This document shows positions 23,561 through 32,151 of a DNA stretch of 44,330 bases, piece after piece. Under the pieces are notes generated by a model. The model was not told where the DNA came from. It ran no database searches and saw nothing but the letters and a program-made list of their open reading frames with translations. The stretch is from assembly GCA_009774625.1 (NCBI GenBank), contig VSOB01000024.1, positions 1 through 44,330 of the forward strand, in the 5' to 3' direction. The DNA is from Lachnospiraceae bacterium. Lineage in GTDB: Bacteria > Bacillota > Clostridia > Lachnospirales > Lachnospiraceae. The position numbers were made by a program, and so were the translations under genes. Within the stretch, counting starts at the first letter, position 1, and every line of letters starts with the position of its first letter.

Positions 23561-23749
23561 TCTGTTCATTGTTGTCTGCCGATAATAATATACATAACAA
23601 TAAAAAATGTCGCGGGTATGATCGTATGTGCAGTTTATTTTTTGCTCATACTGCTTATCAGGAAAATAATCAATAAGAATGCATCATAAAAATGTTTTAA
23701 AGAATTTACTGACTTCCGGTTTGTGCGCTGAAAACTGAATCCAGGCCCA

Positions 23750-23788
23750 AAATGCCGTTGCATGGATAAAACCCAGGCAGCGGCATTT
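23750..23788 (-). terminator. Candidate terminator after ribH
   Basis: On the minus strand AAATGCCGCTGC pairs with GCAACGGCATTT (one mismatch), with a 15-base loop and only a short T run (TTTT counting stem bases). It lies 77 bases after the ribH stop. Confidence 0.5.
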
Positions 23789-23864
23789 CCTTATCACTGT
23801 TTCATCCTGCTCAGTGGGAAACCCTGGCAGAAATACTCTTCTTCCTGTATCTGCAAAGCCTGTC

Positions 23865-24332
23865 TTACTCTTCCAAAGCCCGGATCAGATTGACCATCTC
23901 AATCGCACCGTTTGCGCATTCCGCGCCTTTATTGCCGGCTTTGGTTCCTGCCCGTTCAATGGCCTGTTCGATGTTTTCTGTCGTCAGTACACCGAACATA
24001 ACCGGTATCCCGCTTTCCAGCGATACATGAGCGACCCCTTTGGACACTTCATTGCATACATAATCATAATGGGAGGTGGATCCTCTGATCACCGCCCCCA
24101 GACAAATGATCGCATCATATTTCCTGCTCTCCGCCATCTTTTTGGCAATCACCGGGATTTCAAACGCCCCCGGCACCCAGGCAGTCACAATATCCTCTTC
24201 CGCCGCCTCATGCCTGCGCAGCACATCCAGCGCCCCGCCTACCAGTTTAGAAGTGATAAATTCATTGAACCTTGCGGCTACAATGCCCACTTTCATACCT
24301 TTTGCCGTCATTTTACCTTCTACTGTTCTCAT
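23865..24332 (-). CDS. ribH: 6,7-dimethyl-8-ribityllumazine synthase
   Basis: A 155-residue protein that condenses the pyrimidine intermediate with dihydroxybutanone phosphate. Family features are VGIVAARFNEFITSKLVGGA, WVPGAFEIPVIAKKMAESRK, CLGAVIRGSTSHYDYVCNEV (with the catalytic His region), and GIPVMFGVLTTENIEQAIER. It is the last gene of ribD-ribE-ribBA-ribH, 28 bases after ribBA, and forms the usual icosahedral or pentameric capsid-like assembly. Confidence 0.95.
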   Translation of the reverse strand: MRTVEGKMTAKGMKVGIVAARFNEFITSKLVGGALDVLRRHEAAEEDIVTAWVPGAFEIPVIAKKMAESRKYDAIICLGAVIRGSTSHYDYVCNEVSKGVAHVSLESGIPVMFGVLTTENIEQAIERAGTKAGNKGAECANGAIEMVNLIRALEE

Positions 24333-24360
24333 TCTTTTCTGCCTCCGTTTTTATATTGTC

Positions 24361-25578
24361 TCAGCTTCCGCTGACGTTACCATAATCCACCATGTGTCCC
24401 ATCTTAAGCTGCTTGGTCCGCAGATAAAACCGGTTATAGCGCCCCGCTTCTATCTGAATCGGGACCCTCTCCTGTATCTCCATGCCATAGTCGGAAAGTT
24501 CGTAAATTTTATCCGGATTGTTGGTCAGAAGGCGCAGAGACTTCGCTCCCAGATCCCGCAGAATCTGTGCTCCGATATAATACTCCCTCTCATCTCCCGC
24601 AAATCCCAGCGCCAGATTGGCTTCCAGTGTATCCATTCCCTGATCCTGCAATGCATAGGCTTTCAGCTTATTCACAAGTCCGATGCCCCGGCCCTCCTGC
24701 CGCATATAGAGCAGGATACCCCGGCCTTCTGCTTCGATCTGATTCATGGCTGCTTCCAACTGCTGTCCGCAGTCACAGCGGGACGAACCAAAAGCATCGC
24801 CGGTCAGGCATTCCGAATGGACACGGCACAACAGCTCTTTTCCGTCTCCGATCTCTCCTTTTACAAGCGCCACATGATGTTCCCCGTTTAACCGGTTCAC
24901 ATAAGCATATGCCATAAACTCGCCGTATTTAGTGGGAAGTTTTGTCACTGCCTCCCTGCTTACCAGCTTTTCTTTCCGCTTCCGGTATTCCTGCAAAGCC
25001 CTGATTGTCACGCAGACCAGATTCTGTTCCTTTGCCAGTGAAAGCAGTTCCGGTGTCCGCATCATCATTCCGTCCTCCCGCATAATTTCACAACAGAGTC
25101 CGCACTGGGCAAGCCCCGCCAGACGCATCAGATCCACCGTGGCTTCCGTATGGCCCGGACGCTCCAAAACACCGTTTTTCCGTGCCCGCAGAGGAAACAT
25201 ATGGCCCGGCCGTCTGAAATCCTCCGGTTTTGCATCCTCCCGCACACAGTGCATGGCTGTCATACTTCTCTCCTGGGCGGAAATTCCTGTGGTAGTCCCC
25301 ACATAGTCAATGGATACGGTAAAAGCCGTTTCGTGATTGTCCTGATTTTCTGCTGTCATTTGAGGAAACATCAGTTTATTGCAGAATGCTTCGCTCATGG
25401 GCATACAGATCAGCCCTTTTCCGTAGGTCGCCATAAAATTCACATTGGCGCAGTCTGCATATTCTGCCGCACAGATCAGATCTCCCTCATTTTCCCGGTC
25501 CTCATCATCCGTGACCAGAATGATATGTCCTTTTCGCAGCTCTTCCAACGCCTGCTCGATCGTTCCAAATCCTTCCAT
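24361..25578 (-). CDS. ribBA: Bifunctional GTP cyclohydrolase II / 3,4-dihydroxy-2-butanone-4-phosphate synthase
   Basis: A 405-residue fusion. The N-terminal RibB half has VTDDEDRENEGDLICAAEYA and PGHTEATVDLMRLAGLAQCG. The C-terminal RibA half begins near residue 205 and has the zinc cluster CLTGDAFGSSRCDCGQQLEA and RQEGRGIGLVNKLKAYALQD. The two activities supply the two precursors of lumazine from GTP and ribulose 5-phosphate. A short 132-base gap separates it from ribE. No defect is seen. Confidence 0.95.
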   Translation of the reverse strand: MEGFGTIEQALEELRKGHIILVTDDEDRENEGDLICAAEYADCANVNFMATYGKGLICMPMSEAFCNKLMFPQMTAENQDNHETAFTVSIDYVGTTTGISAQERSMTAMHCVREDAKPEDFRRPGHMFPLRARKNGVLERPGHTEATVDLMRLAGLAQCGLCCEIMREDGMMMRTPELLSLAKEQNLVCVTIRALQEYRKRKEKLVSREAVTKLPTKYGEFMAYAYVNRLNGEHHVALVKGEIGDGKELLCRVHSECLTGDAFGSSRCDCGQQLEAAMNQIEAEGRGILLYMRQEGRGIGLVNKLKAYALQDQGMDTLEANLALGFAGDEREYYIGAQILRDLGAKSLRLLTNNPDKIYELSDYGMEIQERVPIQIEAGRYNRFYLRTKQLKMGHMVDYGNVSGS

Positions 25579-25710
25579 GATTCCCTCTCCTTCATTATCC
25601 CTGATTTTTGTTTATATGCCTTGTCTGCTACTGACAGTTGCTGTTTCAGCCATATTTACGGTTACAGGCCGGCTCGTTTGCCTGTCACCGGCTTTTTGAT
25701 ATAAACGCTT

Positions 25711-26358
25711 CTACAGAAATCCATGTTCCAGAAGAAAGGCTGTTGTCATCCCTTCCTCCTGTCGGTCAGATCTTTTCTGCAGCAGCTTTTCCACATACTT
25801 CCCGATACAGTCGGTTTCCAGATTAACCGTGTCTCCTTTCTTTTTTTCAGACAAAGTAGTCTGATTTCTCGTATGGGGAATCACTGATACCCGAAAGCTG
25901 CTCTTTCCCACATCCGCCACCGTCAGACTGATGCCGTCCACAGCCACAGAGCCTTTTTCCACTATGTACCGCAGAACTCCTGCATCTGCTGTGATTTCAT
26001 ACCAGACGGCGTTTTCATCCTGCTGTATCTGTTTTACCCTTCCCACCCCGTCAATATGGCCGGATACGATATGACCGCCCAGACGCCCGTTTGCCGCCAG
26101 AGCCCGCTCCAGATTGACCCGGTCCCCTGCGGTAAACCCGCCTGCTCCGCTTCTTCTGATGGTTTCATGCATCACATCCACAGTAAAACAGCCATCTCCC
26201 AGCCCGGTTACTGTCAGACAGATCCCATTGACGGCAATGCTGTCGCCAACCCTGACATCTGTCAGGATCGTTTCCGCCCCGATCGCCATACTGCCGGAAA
26301 CCACGCCACGTTTTATCTGTCGTATTACCCCGATTTCTTCTATGATTCCGGTAAACAT
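25711..26358 (-). CDS. ribE: Riboflavin synthase alpha subunit
   Basis: A 215-residue protein made of two lumazine-binding repeats. It starts MFTGIIEEIGVI, has the repeat-1 motif DSIAVNGICLTVTGLGDGCF and the equivalent repeat-2 motif GSVAVDGISLTVADVGKSSF, and the TTLSEKKKGDTVNLETDCIG stretch before the C-terminus. It dismutates two lumazine molecules to riboflavin. It overlaps ribD by 19 bases, so the two are co-translated. Confidence 0.95.
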   Translation of the reverse strand: MFTGIIEEIGVIRQIKRGVVSGSMAIGAETILTDVRVGDSIAVNGICLTVTGLGDGCFTVDVMHETIRRSGAGGFTAGDRVNLERALAANGRLGGHIVSGHIDGVGRVKQIQQDENAVWYEITADAGVLRYIVEKGSVAVDGISLTVADVGKSSFRVSVIPHTRNQTTLSEKKKGDTVNLETDCIGKYVEKLLQKRSDRQEEGMTTAFLLEHGFL

Positions 26359-27464
26359 CGTTTCACTTCCTCTCCCTGTTCCACCCTGCTCTCTATCAGG
26401 ACATCTTCTCCGTAAAAGCTGACATTTCGTATCCGCATCCTGACTGCCTGTGAGGGAAATTCCACGCCAGGGCCTCCGATGGGCGTCATGGCATCCGTAC
26501 CGCCAAACAGTTTTGGAGCAATATAGCAGTGTATCTCCTGCACAATACCGGCCTCTAACGCTGAGGCATGCAGCCCGGAACCACCCTCCAGATATATGCT
26601 GTCAATCCCCTCTTCTCCAAGCAGCCTCACTGCCTGCCGCAGATCCACATGGCCCTCCTTTTCAGGCACCGTCAACACCCGGCAGCCGTGTGTCTCATAA
26701 ATGGCCCGCTTTCCGGCATCTTTGCAACAGGTCAGAAACCAAGTGGGAATCTCTCCTGCCGTTGTCACCACCGCTGCTGTATCTCTGGTCCGCAGACGGG
26801 TGTCACAAATCAGCCGTATGGGAGATCTGCCGTCTGGAATCCGGCAGTTTAACATGGGATTGTCCGCCTCTACGGTCCCCCTGCCAGTCATAATGGCCAT
26901 ATGCCGGTTCCTGTCCTCATGAACCCGCACCCTGGCCGGATTTTCTGTAATCCACTTGGAATGCCCCGCCCAGGTCGCTGTTTTCCCGTCCATTGTCATT
27001 GCATATTTCATAGTTACATAGGGCGTTTTTGTCTGAATGTAATGGAAAAAAATCCGGTTTATCTCTTCACATTTTTTTCTTAGTACCCCCTCAGTCACCG
27101 ATATCCCTGCTTCCCTGAGGATACGGCTTCCTTTTCCCGCCACCAGAGGATTGGGGTCCGGTGCCCCGATCACCACCCTGCCAATCTTATGCGCCAGAAT
27201 CGCTTCCGTGCAGGGCGGCGTCTTCCCGTAATGGCAGCAGGGTTCCAATGTGACGTACAGAGTGCTGCCCTCTGCAGATTCCCTGCAGTTTTCCAGCGCC
27301 CTGCGCTCCGCATGAAGCCCGCCAAATGCTTCATGCCAGCCTTCCCCGATGATGGTGCCCCCTTTCACGATAACCGCCCCCACCAGAGGATTGGGATTCA
27401 CCTTTCCCACACCCCTCTCTGCCAGCGCAAGCGCCCGTTCCATAAAAAATATATCTTCTGTCAT
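26340..27464 (-). CDS. ribD: Bifunctional diaminohydroxyphosphoribosylaminopyrimidine deaminase/reductase
   Basis: A 374-residue protein. The N-terminal zinc deaminase has NPNPLVGAVIVKGGTIIGEG, HAE in GGLHAERRALENC, and TLYVTLEPCCHYGKTPPCTE (PCxxxGKTPPC). The C-terminal reductase has VTMKYAMTMDGKTATWAGHS and, later, LEGGSGLHASALE. ATG 27464 is preceded by AGGGGG; the frame reaches further upstream without support. First gene of the riboflavin operon, behind the FMN riboswitch. Confidence 0.95.
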   Translation of the reverse strand: MTEDIFFMERALALAERGVGKVNPNPLVGAVIVKGGTIIGEGWHEAFGGLHAERRALENCRESAEGSTLYVTLEPCCHYGKTPPCTEAILAHKIGRVVIGAPDPNPLVAGKGSRILREAGISVTEGVLRKKCEEINRIFFHYIQTKTPYVTMKYAMTMDGKTATWAGHSKWITENPARVRVHEDRNRHMAIMTGRGTVEADNPMLNCRIPDGRSPIRLICDTRLRTRDTAAVVTTAGEIPTWFLTCCKDAGKRAIYETHGCRVLTVPEKEGHVDLRQAVRLLGEEGIDSIYLEGGSGLHASALEAGIVQEIHCYIAPKLFGGTDAMTPIGGPGVEFPSQAVRMRIRNVSFYGEDVLIESRVEQGEEVKRCLPES

Positions 27465-27525
27465 ATTTTGTCCCCCTGTGTATGAATCGGAAAGCACACG
27501 ATGTCAGCTTTCTGTTGTCATGAAT

Positions 27526-27562
27526 AAAAAAAACAGCCCTGTATCTATTCTTCAGAGCCGTT
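27526..27562 (-). terminator. Second leader hairpin upstream of ribD (candidate terminator)
   Basis: On the minus strand ACGGCTCTG pairs with CAGGGCTGT (two G-U pairs) across 11 bases, followed by eight T. It lies between the first terminator and ribD. A weaker TTCCC...GGGAAATTTTTTT hairpin is just upstream of it. Confidence 0.6.
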
Positions 27563-27610
27563 AAAAAAATTTCCCATAATCGAGCCGGGAAGCGCCATCT
27601 TCCCCTGCGC

Positions 27611-27643
27611 ACAAAAAACTCTGAAATGTTGCCATTCCAGAGT
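27611..27643 (-). terminator. FMN-riboswitch terminator
   Basis: On the minus strand ACTCTGGAAT pairs with ATTTCAGAGT (one G-U pair) around GGCAAC-type loop bases, followed by TTTTTTGT. It lies about 40 bases after the riboswitch 3' end, as expected for FMN-dependent attenuation. Confidence 0.8.
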
Positions 27644-27682
27644 CTGTTCACTGCACAGTAAAAACATTGCTGCACCGTTTTG

Positions 27683-27792
27683 TATCTTCTTCCATCCAGA
27701 CTTTACTGTCGGCTTCGGAATTGCACCGAATCATGCCTTGCGGCTCGTGGGCTGTACCACCGGTTGGGAAATGAACCCGACCCTGAAGATAT
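27683..27792 (-). promoter_or_regulatory. FMN riboswitch (RFN element)
   Basis: Read on the minus strand, the conserved RFN blocks appear in order: ATCTTCAGGGTCGGG at the 5' side, TTTCCCAACCGGTGGTAC, AGCCCACGAGCC, GATTCGGTGCAATTCCGAAG, CCGACAGTAAAGTCTGGATG, then GAAGAAGATA closing P1. FMN binding would favour the downstream terminators and shut off ribD-ribE-ribBA-ribH. Confidence 0.95.
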
Positions 27793-27811
27793 CTATTCAG
27801 TTGGTTTCCTT

Positions 27812-28003
27812 TTATACAAGAATATCAATATTGCTGCCTACAGCAGGATTTACAGAAAGCTCCATAGCTGCAGAATCTATCATAGACGCCATCTCCGCAC
27901 CCTGTTCCTTTGCCATATCCAGCGACTTACTCAGCAGTGCTGTTCCTACATCTCCCAATGTTTTCGTCTGGGAAAGCGCCATTGACAATGCCGGAATATC
28001 CAT
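27812..28003 (-). CDS. YjfB-family protein (putative motility-related)
   Basis: A 63-residue protein with the YjfB pattern: MDIPALSMALSQTKTLGDVG, a helix ending GAEMASMIDSA, and the C-terminal SVNPAVGSNIDI motif. The function of the family is not established, although it is linked to motility regulons in B. subtilis. ATG 28003 has AAGGAGGG 6 bases before it. An in-frame ATG at 28009 overlaps the ribosome site. The stop is 20 bases before the riboswitch, so the riboflavin leader promoter must overlap this gene. Confidence 0.82.
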   Translation of the reverse strand: MDIPALSMALSQTKTLGDVGTALLSKSLDMAKEQGAEMASMIDSAAMELSVNPAVGSNIDILV

Positions 28004-28069
28004 ACCCATCCCTCCTTCAGCTCCCGATCTTTCTTATTGAAAACAGCATAGCACAACCATCACTGTTTT

Positions 28070-28459
28070 TCAATCCCCTTTCCCCTCTTTCTCTTTTAAA
28101 TTGTGCAGGTATCTGCGCAATACACATAAAAGAGAAACACTGATCACAGAAACGAAATCCTCCAGCGGCGTGGTAGTACCCACTATCATATGCCGTGCCA
28201 CAAGGAAAATCAGAATTTCCATTACATTGTCCGCATTGGGGCGGCAGAGCATCTGTAAAAATTCAATCCCTATGACCAGCAGCAGAACCTGTTCCAGATA
28301 ATGAATAAATAAGGAAGTATCCTGCATCAGATTCACAAACAGCCCTTTTTCACTGAAAAGGCCGATCGCAGACAGTAAAATACCGATCAATACCAGCCCG
28401 GCGGCACACAGTTCCAGGCATTCACATATCTTATGCACACCTTTTTTTATTTTTTCCAT
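28070..28459 (-). CDS. PsiE-like membrane protein
   Basis: A 129-residue protein with four hydrophobic segments: CAAGLVLIGILLSAIGLF, LEQVLLLVIGIEFLQML, MEILIFLVARHMIV, and DFVSVISVSLLCVLRRYL. The segment NVMEILIFLVARHMIVGTTT resembles phosphate-starvation-inducible PsiE proteins. The role of PsiE is not known. It follows the ABC transporter genes by 15 bases on the same strand, so it may share the transcript. Confidence 0.65.
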   Translation of the reverse strand: MEKIKKGVHKICECLELCAAGLVLIGILLSAIGLFSEKGLFVNLMQDTSLFIHYLEQVLLLVIGIEFLQMLCRPNADNVMEILIFLVARHMIVGTTTPLEDFVSVISVSLLCVLRRYLHNLKEKEGKGD

Positions 28460-28474
28460 GAATGCCTCCCTTTC

Positions 28475-29230
28475 TTACATCTGAAATTTCCCGATAAATT
28501 CCTTTACCCGCTCATCCGGATTGCCGAATAGCTGCTCCGGCGTCCCCTGCTGGCGGATCACTCCGCCCTCCATAAAGATAATCCGGTCGGACAGTTCTCT
28601 GGCAAACTGCATCTCATGGGTTACTATAATCATTGTCATATGTGTATCTGCCAGCTCCCGGATCACCTTCAGCACTTCCCCGGTCAGCTCCGGATCCAGC
28701 GCAGAAGTCGGTTCATCAAAAAACAAAATCCTGGGCTGTAAGGCAAGCGCACGGGCAATGGACACTCTCTGCTGCTGCCCGCCGGAAAGCTGATAGGGAT
28801 AAGCGTCCTTCTTATCCTCCAGCCCCAACTGTACCAGCAGTTTTTCAGCCCGTGCCAACGCTTCCGCTTTTGGCACATGCTCCACGCTCACCGGCGCATC
28901 CATAATATTTTTCAATACATTAAAATGAGGAAACAAATGAAAACTCTGAAATACCAATCCATAGTTTTTCCGGATCCGTTTCAGTTCACTCTTCGGCGCA
29001 TAGACACACTTTCCGTTTTCTTCCCATGCGGCCCGCTCTCCCAGATAAGAAAGACTGCCCCCGTCAATATGTTCCAGCATGGTGGCACAGCGCAGCAGAG
29101 TGGACTTGCCTGAACCGGAAGGCCCGATAATGGACACCACTTCACCCTCTTCCACTGACAGGGAAATATCCTTCAGCACTTCCAGACGGTCAAACGTCTT
29201 TTTCACATGTTCCATTTCCAGATATTTCAT
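28475..29230 (-). CDS. Polar amino acid ABC transporter ATP-binding protein (GlnQ-like)
   Basis: A 251-residue ATPase. Walker A GPSGSGKSTLLRCATMLEHI (about residues 36-55), Q-loop LVFQSFHLFPHFNVLKNIMD, signature LSGGQQQRVSIARALALQPR, Walker B ILFFDEPTSALDP, and H-loop IIVTHEMQFARELSDR are all intact. The polar amino acid family is indicated by its closeness to a 216-residue permease and a periplasmic binding protein. The exact substrate is not shown. Confidence 0.93.
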   Translation of the reverse strand: MKYLEMEHVKKTFDRLEVLKDISLSVEEGEVVSIIGPSGSGKSTLLRCATMLEHIDGGSLSYLGERAAWEENGKCVYAPKSELKRIRKNYGLVFQSFHLFPHFNVLKNIMDAPVSVEHVPKAEALARAEKLLVQLGLEDKKDAYPYQLSGGQQQRVSIARALALQPRILFFDEPTSALDPELTGEVLKVIRELADTHMTMIIVTHEMQFARELSDRIIFMEGGVIRQQGTPEQLFGNPDERVKEFIGKFQM

Positions 29231-29239
29231 ATACCCTCC

Positions 29240-29890
29240 TCATCTGTAATAACTCATCTTCTTTTCCAGATATTCCATAAAAGCTGCCACGGCCAGATTA
29301 AAAATGTAGTAAAACACCCCGGCAGCCATCAGGGGCATAATGGTGGTATCCTTAGCAGCGATCTGCTTGGCAGCCGTAAACATCTCCACCACTGCCAATA
29401 CAAAGGCAAGAGAAGTATCCTTTACCAGCGTAATCGTTTCATTGGTAATGGAAGGCAAAATCCGTTTGACAACCTGCGGCAGGATAATCCTGCAAAATGT
29501 CTGTATCCTGCCGTATCCCAGCACCTGCGCCGCCTCATACTGTCCCACCGGCATGGATTCGATACCCCCTCTGTAGATTTCCGCAAAATAAGCTGCATAA
29601 TTCAGGGCAAACGCCAGAATCACCGCGGTAAAACGATAAGAGGCCGAAATTTTCATACCAAATACATAATAGGGTGAAAAATACACCACGATCAACTGCA
29701 GCATCAGCGGCGTTCCCCGCATCACCGATATGTATATCTTTGTAAGCATCCGCAGCGGAACATGCCTGGACATCCTCCCAAAAGAAATCACAAGCCCCAG
29801 CGGCAGGGAAAAAAGCAGTGTCAGGAAAAATATTTCCACAGTGACAATCATGCCTTCTCCCAACTGTGCAACCATCTGTGCAAACTCCAT
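29240..29890 (-). CDS. Polar amino acid ABC transporter permease (HisM/GlnP-like)
   Basis: A 216-residue membrane protein with five hydrophobic segments. It has the His/Glu/Gln/Arg permease pattern: VEIFFLTLLFSLPLGLVISF, SVMRGTPLMLQLIVVYFSPY, AAYFAEIYRGGIESMPVGQY, and the EAA loop EAAQVLGYGRIQTFCRIILP that contacts the ATPase. It ends 10 bases before the ATP-binding gene. A hairpin precedes it at 29908-29934. Confidence 0.93.
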   Translation of the reverse strand: MEFAQMVAQLGEGMIVTVEIFFLTLLFSLPLGLVISFGRMSRHVPLRMLTKIYISVMRGTPLMLQLIVVYFSPYYVFGMKISASYRFTAVILAFALNYAAYFAEIYRGGIESMPVGQYEAAQVLGYGRIQTFCRIILPQVVKRILPSITNETITLVKDTSLAFVLAVVEMFTAAKQIAAKDTTIMPLMAAGVFYYIFNLAVAAFMEYLEKKMSYYR

Positions 29891-29907
29891 AGTACCCTCC
29901 TGAAAAT

Positions 29908-29934
29908 GGGGATGAAGGCTTCCCTTTCATCCCC
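29908..29934 (-). terminator. Intercistronic hairpin between binding protein and permease genes
   Basis: On the minus strand GGGGATGAA pairs with TTCATCCCC around a 9-base loop, followed by ATTTT. This would terminate some transcripts or protect the upstream message, giving more binding protein than permease. Confidence 0.5.
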
Positions 29935-29952
29935 TGTTTTTCTTATCTGTCG

Positions 29953-30855
29953 TTATTTATCATTGCCAAGACAGATCATGGATGCATCAATTCCATACTG
30001 CTCTGCTTTCTGCGCCACCACACCTTCCGCATACAGCTCCAGCAGAGACTGCTCCACGATGTCCTTCAACTCGTCATTGCCCTTGTTAAAACCAATCCCA
30101 TACTGTTCGGTGGAAAGCGGCTCTTTCAGCATCACATATCCGTCGCCTCTGGACGCAATCTGATAAGAAGCCACGCCGATATCAATGGCCAGCGCTTCGA
30201 TGGCGCCTGCTTCCAGATCCATAAAAGCGGTATTATAATCTGCATACTCCACCAGATTTGCAAAAGATGCCGCCAGATCCAGATTTTCCTGGTTTTCCTC
30301 GTCCGTCAGTGCAGCCAGCGCAGAAGAATCCTTCTGTACTCCCACTGCCTTGCCTGCCAGATCAGCTTTGGTAGCGATCCCAGACTCTGCAGGCACCACA
30401 AACACCTGACTGTTGTCTATATAAGGTACGCTCCAGGTATAATCATCCTCTCTGCCATTCATAGTAAAGCCATTCCAAATACAGTCAATGGCGCCTGAGG
30501 ACAGCTCCATGTCTTTGGCATCCCAGTCAATCGGCTGCGCCACAAATTCCCATCCGTTCTTTTCACATACCGCACGCGCCAGATCCAGGTCAAAGCCCAC
30601 ATATTCACCGGAATCATCCTTATAACCATAGGGCGGGAACTCCGCGTCAAAACCTACCGTAAAGGTTGTCCTTCCGCCGGCTGCTTCCTCTGCACCCGCC
30701 GCTTCTGCCTCACTGCCTGCCTCCGTTTCTCCTTCTGTCTGTACCATATCATCCGGCTGTGCCGCCTCTTCTGCCCCGCTGCCGGACTGACCGCATGCCG
30801 TCAGAAGAGATGCTGTCATGGTAAGCATACATGCTGCTGCAATCCATTTTTTCAT
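29953..30855 (-). CDS. Amino acid ABC transporter substrate-binding lipoprotein
   Basis: A 300-residue family 3 binding protein. The signal sequence is MKKWIAAACMLTMTASLLTA and the lipobox is TACGQ at about residues 19-23. A low-complexity Glu/Ala linker follows. The core has TTFTVGFDAEFPPYGYKDDS, GEYVGFDLDLARAVCEKNGW, then WNGFTMNGREDDYTWSVPYI, and DLAGKAVGVQKDSSALAALT. This is the pattern of polar amino acid binding proteins. ATG 30855 has GGAGGAAAT upstream. It has its own promoter at 30906-30934. The substrate cannot be read from sequence. Confidence 0.92.
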   Translation of the reverse strand: MKKWIAAACMLTMTASLLTACGQSGSGAEEAAQPDDMVQTEGETEAGSEAEAAGAEEAAGGRTTFTVGFDAEFPPYGYKDDSGEYVGFDLDLARAVCEKNGWEFVAQPIDWDAKDMELSSGAIDCIWNGFTMNGREDDYTWSVPYIDNSQVFVVPAESGIATKADLAGKAVGVQKDSSALAALTDEENQENLDLAASFANLVEYADYNTAFMDLEAGAIEALAIDIGVASYQIASRGDGYVMLKEPLSTEQYGIGFNKGNDELKDIVEQSLLELYAEGVVAQKAEQYGIDASMICLGNDK

Positions 30856-30905
30856 AATATTTCCTCCTTCTCCTCTCCTTTGTTTCAAGGAACGATCACT
30901 TTTGT

Positions 30906-30934
30906 ATACTACCACGATAAAGTGCCGATGTCAA
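30906..30934 (-). promoter_or_regulatory. Promoter of the amino acid ABC operon
   Basis: On the minus strand TTGACA (plus 30929-30934), 17 bases, then TAGTAT (plus 30906-30911). It reads into the binding-protein gene, whose start is at 30855. Confidence 0.75.
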
Positions 30935-30951
30935 GAAAGAATGCTGTCCCT

Positions 30952-32148
30952 TCAGGCCCGCTTTTCCATCTCCTCATACTGAGACACCAGCTCCATAATT
31001 TCCGGCATATAAATGGGAAACTCCTCCGCCAGTGTCTTGATCTCTCCCTGCGCCATCTGTGCAAGCTGTTCATTGTATTCCATCTGCTTACGCAGCTTCT
31101 GGCGGCGCAGGATCAGATTGTGTCGGATCTCCACCATCTCATTGCGGCTGCTGATCGCCTGGGCCTGACGCAGCCAGATCTCCGGATCTTTGATCTGATA
31201 GCGCCGCAGGATCTGAAGCAGCTCGCGTCGATGATAGTCCAGCTCTGCATGCAGCTCCCGGAATTTTTCCCGCTCCTCCACTTCCTTCTGATACAGTTCC
31301 CACATACGGACCAGTTCATCTGCAGACTCCACTTTATATTTCATATACAGATATTCCAGAAGATTGGTATTGTTAACATAGCGGATCTTGACCCGGTTCT
31401 GCAAAAGAATCAGCTTGTTGATGGAACGTTCCACCTGATTTTTCTCCTTCACTGCTTCCGTATATTTCATATATATCATGAAAACCGCCAGGGCCGTGGC
31501 TCCGGCCGTGAGAATATAGCCGATGCGGGTATCTATTTCCATCAGAAACTGCAGCAGCAGCAGGATACTCATACAAGTCAGGAAAGAAAAACTGGTAATG
31601 ATCATCATACCTCTCAGGTTTACCATCAGATTCAGCAGGTCATGCCTTCTGTACTGAAATGCATGTCTTTCACCGGACAGCCTGCGCATATCCTGACGTA
31701 TCTTCTCCTGATAGTCCTCTGCCTCTGTCAGCTTTTCTATGCCTTCTTCCACCTCTTCTTCTATTCGCTCCATCCGGTGAAATTCCAGATCCGACATCCG
31801 CTCCTGTTCCCGCTCATATACATGTTTTTCCCGCTCATATGCGGTTATTTTATCCGCGATCCCGGATATTTCCTGTTTTTCCGATGCCGGAAGCGCTTCG
31901 ATCTCCTCTGTATCCGTCAGATGGGAAGTTACCACACTGTATTCTCTGGTCAGCTTTTCGATTTCCAGTTCGGCTTCCCGAATCTGTTCCAGACAGCTCC
32001 GCACATAACGCATCCTCTGTCCCTGATCCCGCAGATTGATGCTGTCACGGCTGAGTACGGGACTTTCCCGGAACTCCTCTGTCTCCTCTGTATATTCTTC
32101 CTGTTTCTTACCCTTCCATTTGGAAAACCACTTTTTTAACAATCCCAT
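30952..32148 (-). CDS. Coiled-coil membrane protein of unknown function (398 residues)
   Basis: Not recognised by name. The N-terminal 175 residues are charged and helical (LEQIREAELEIEKLTREYSV, EKHVYEREQERMSDLEFHRM). Two hydrophobic segments follow at about 180-225: MMIITSFSFLTCMSILLLLQ, then GYILTAGATALAVFMIYMKY. The C-terminal 170 residues are again coiled coil (EVEEREKFRELHAELDYHRR). The acidic N-terminal end includes EEYTEETEEFRESP. It is the last gene of the DUF5717-DUF5716 group, 3 bases after the TPR-like gene, so it may anchor the complex at the membrane. Confidence 0.75.
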   Translation of the reverse strand: MGLLKKWFSKWKGKKQEEYTEETEEFRESPVLSRDSINLRDQGQRMRYVRSCLEQIREAELEIEKLTREYSVVTSHLTDTEEIEALPASEKQEISGIADKITAYEREKHVYEREQERMSDLEFHRMERIEEEVEEGIEKLTEAEDYQEKIRQDMRRLSGERHAFQYRRHDLLNLMVNLRGMMIITSFSFLTCMSILLLLQFLMEIDTRIGYILTAGATALAVFMIYMKYTEAVKEKNQVERSINKLILLQNRVKIRYVNNTNLLEYLYMKYKVESADELVRMWELYQKEVEEREKFRELHAELDYHRRELLQILRRYQIKDPEIWLRQAQAISSRNEMVEIRHNLILRRQKLRKQMEYNEQLAQMAQGEIKTLAEEFPIYMPEIMELVSQYEEMEKRA

Positions 32149-32151
32149 ATC

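Noticed and set aside
27331..27675. Minus-strand open frame through the riboflavin leader
   Set aside because: It runs through the riboswitch terminators and into ribD in another frame; the leader RNA structures explain the region.
30880..32139. Plus-strand open frame (419 codons)
   Set aside because: It is antisense to the coiled-coil membrane protein. The minus frame has continuous heptad character and operon spacing, whereas the plus frame has none.
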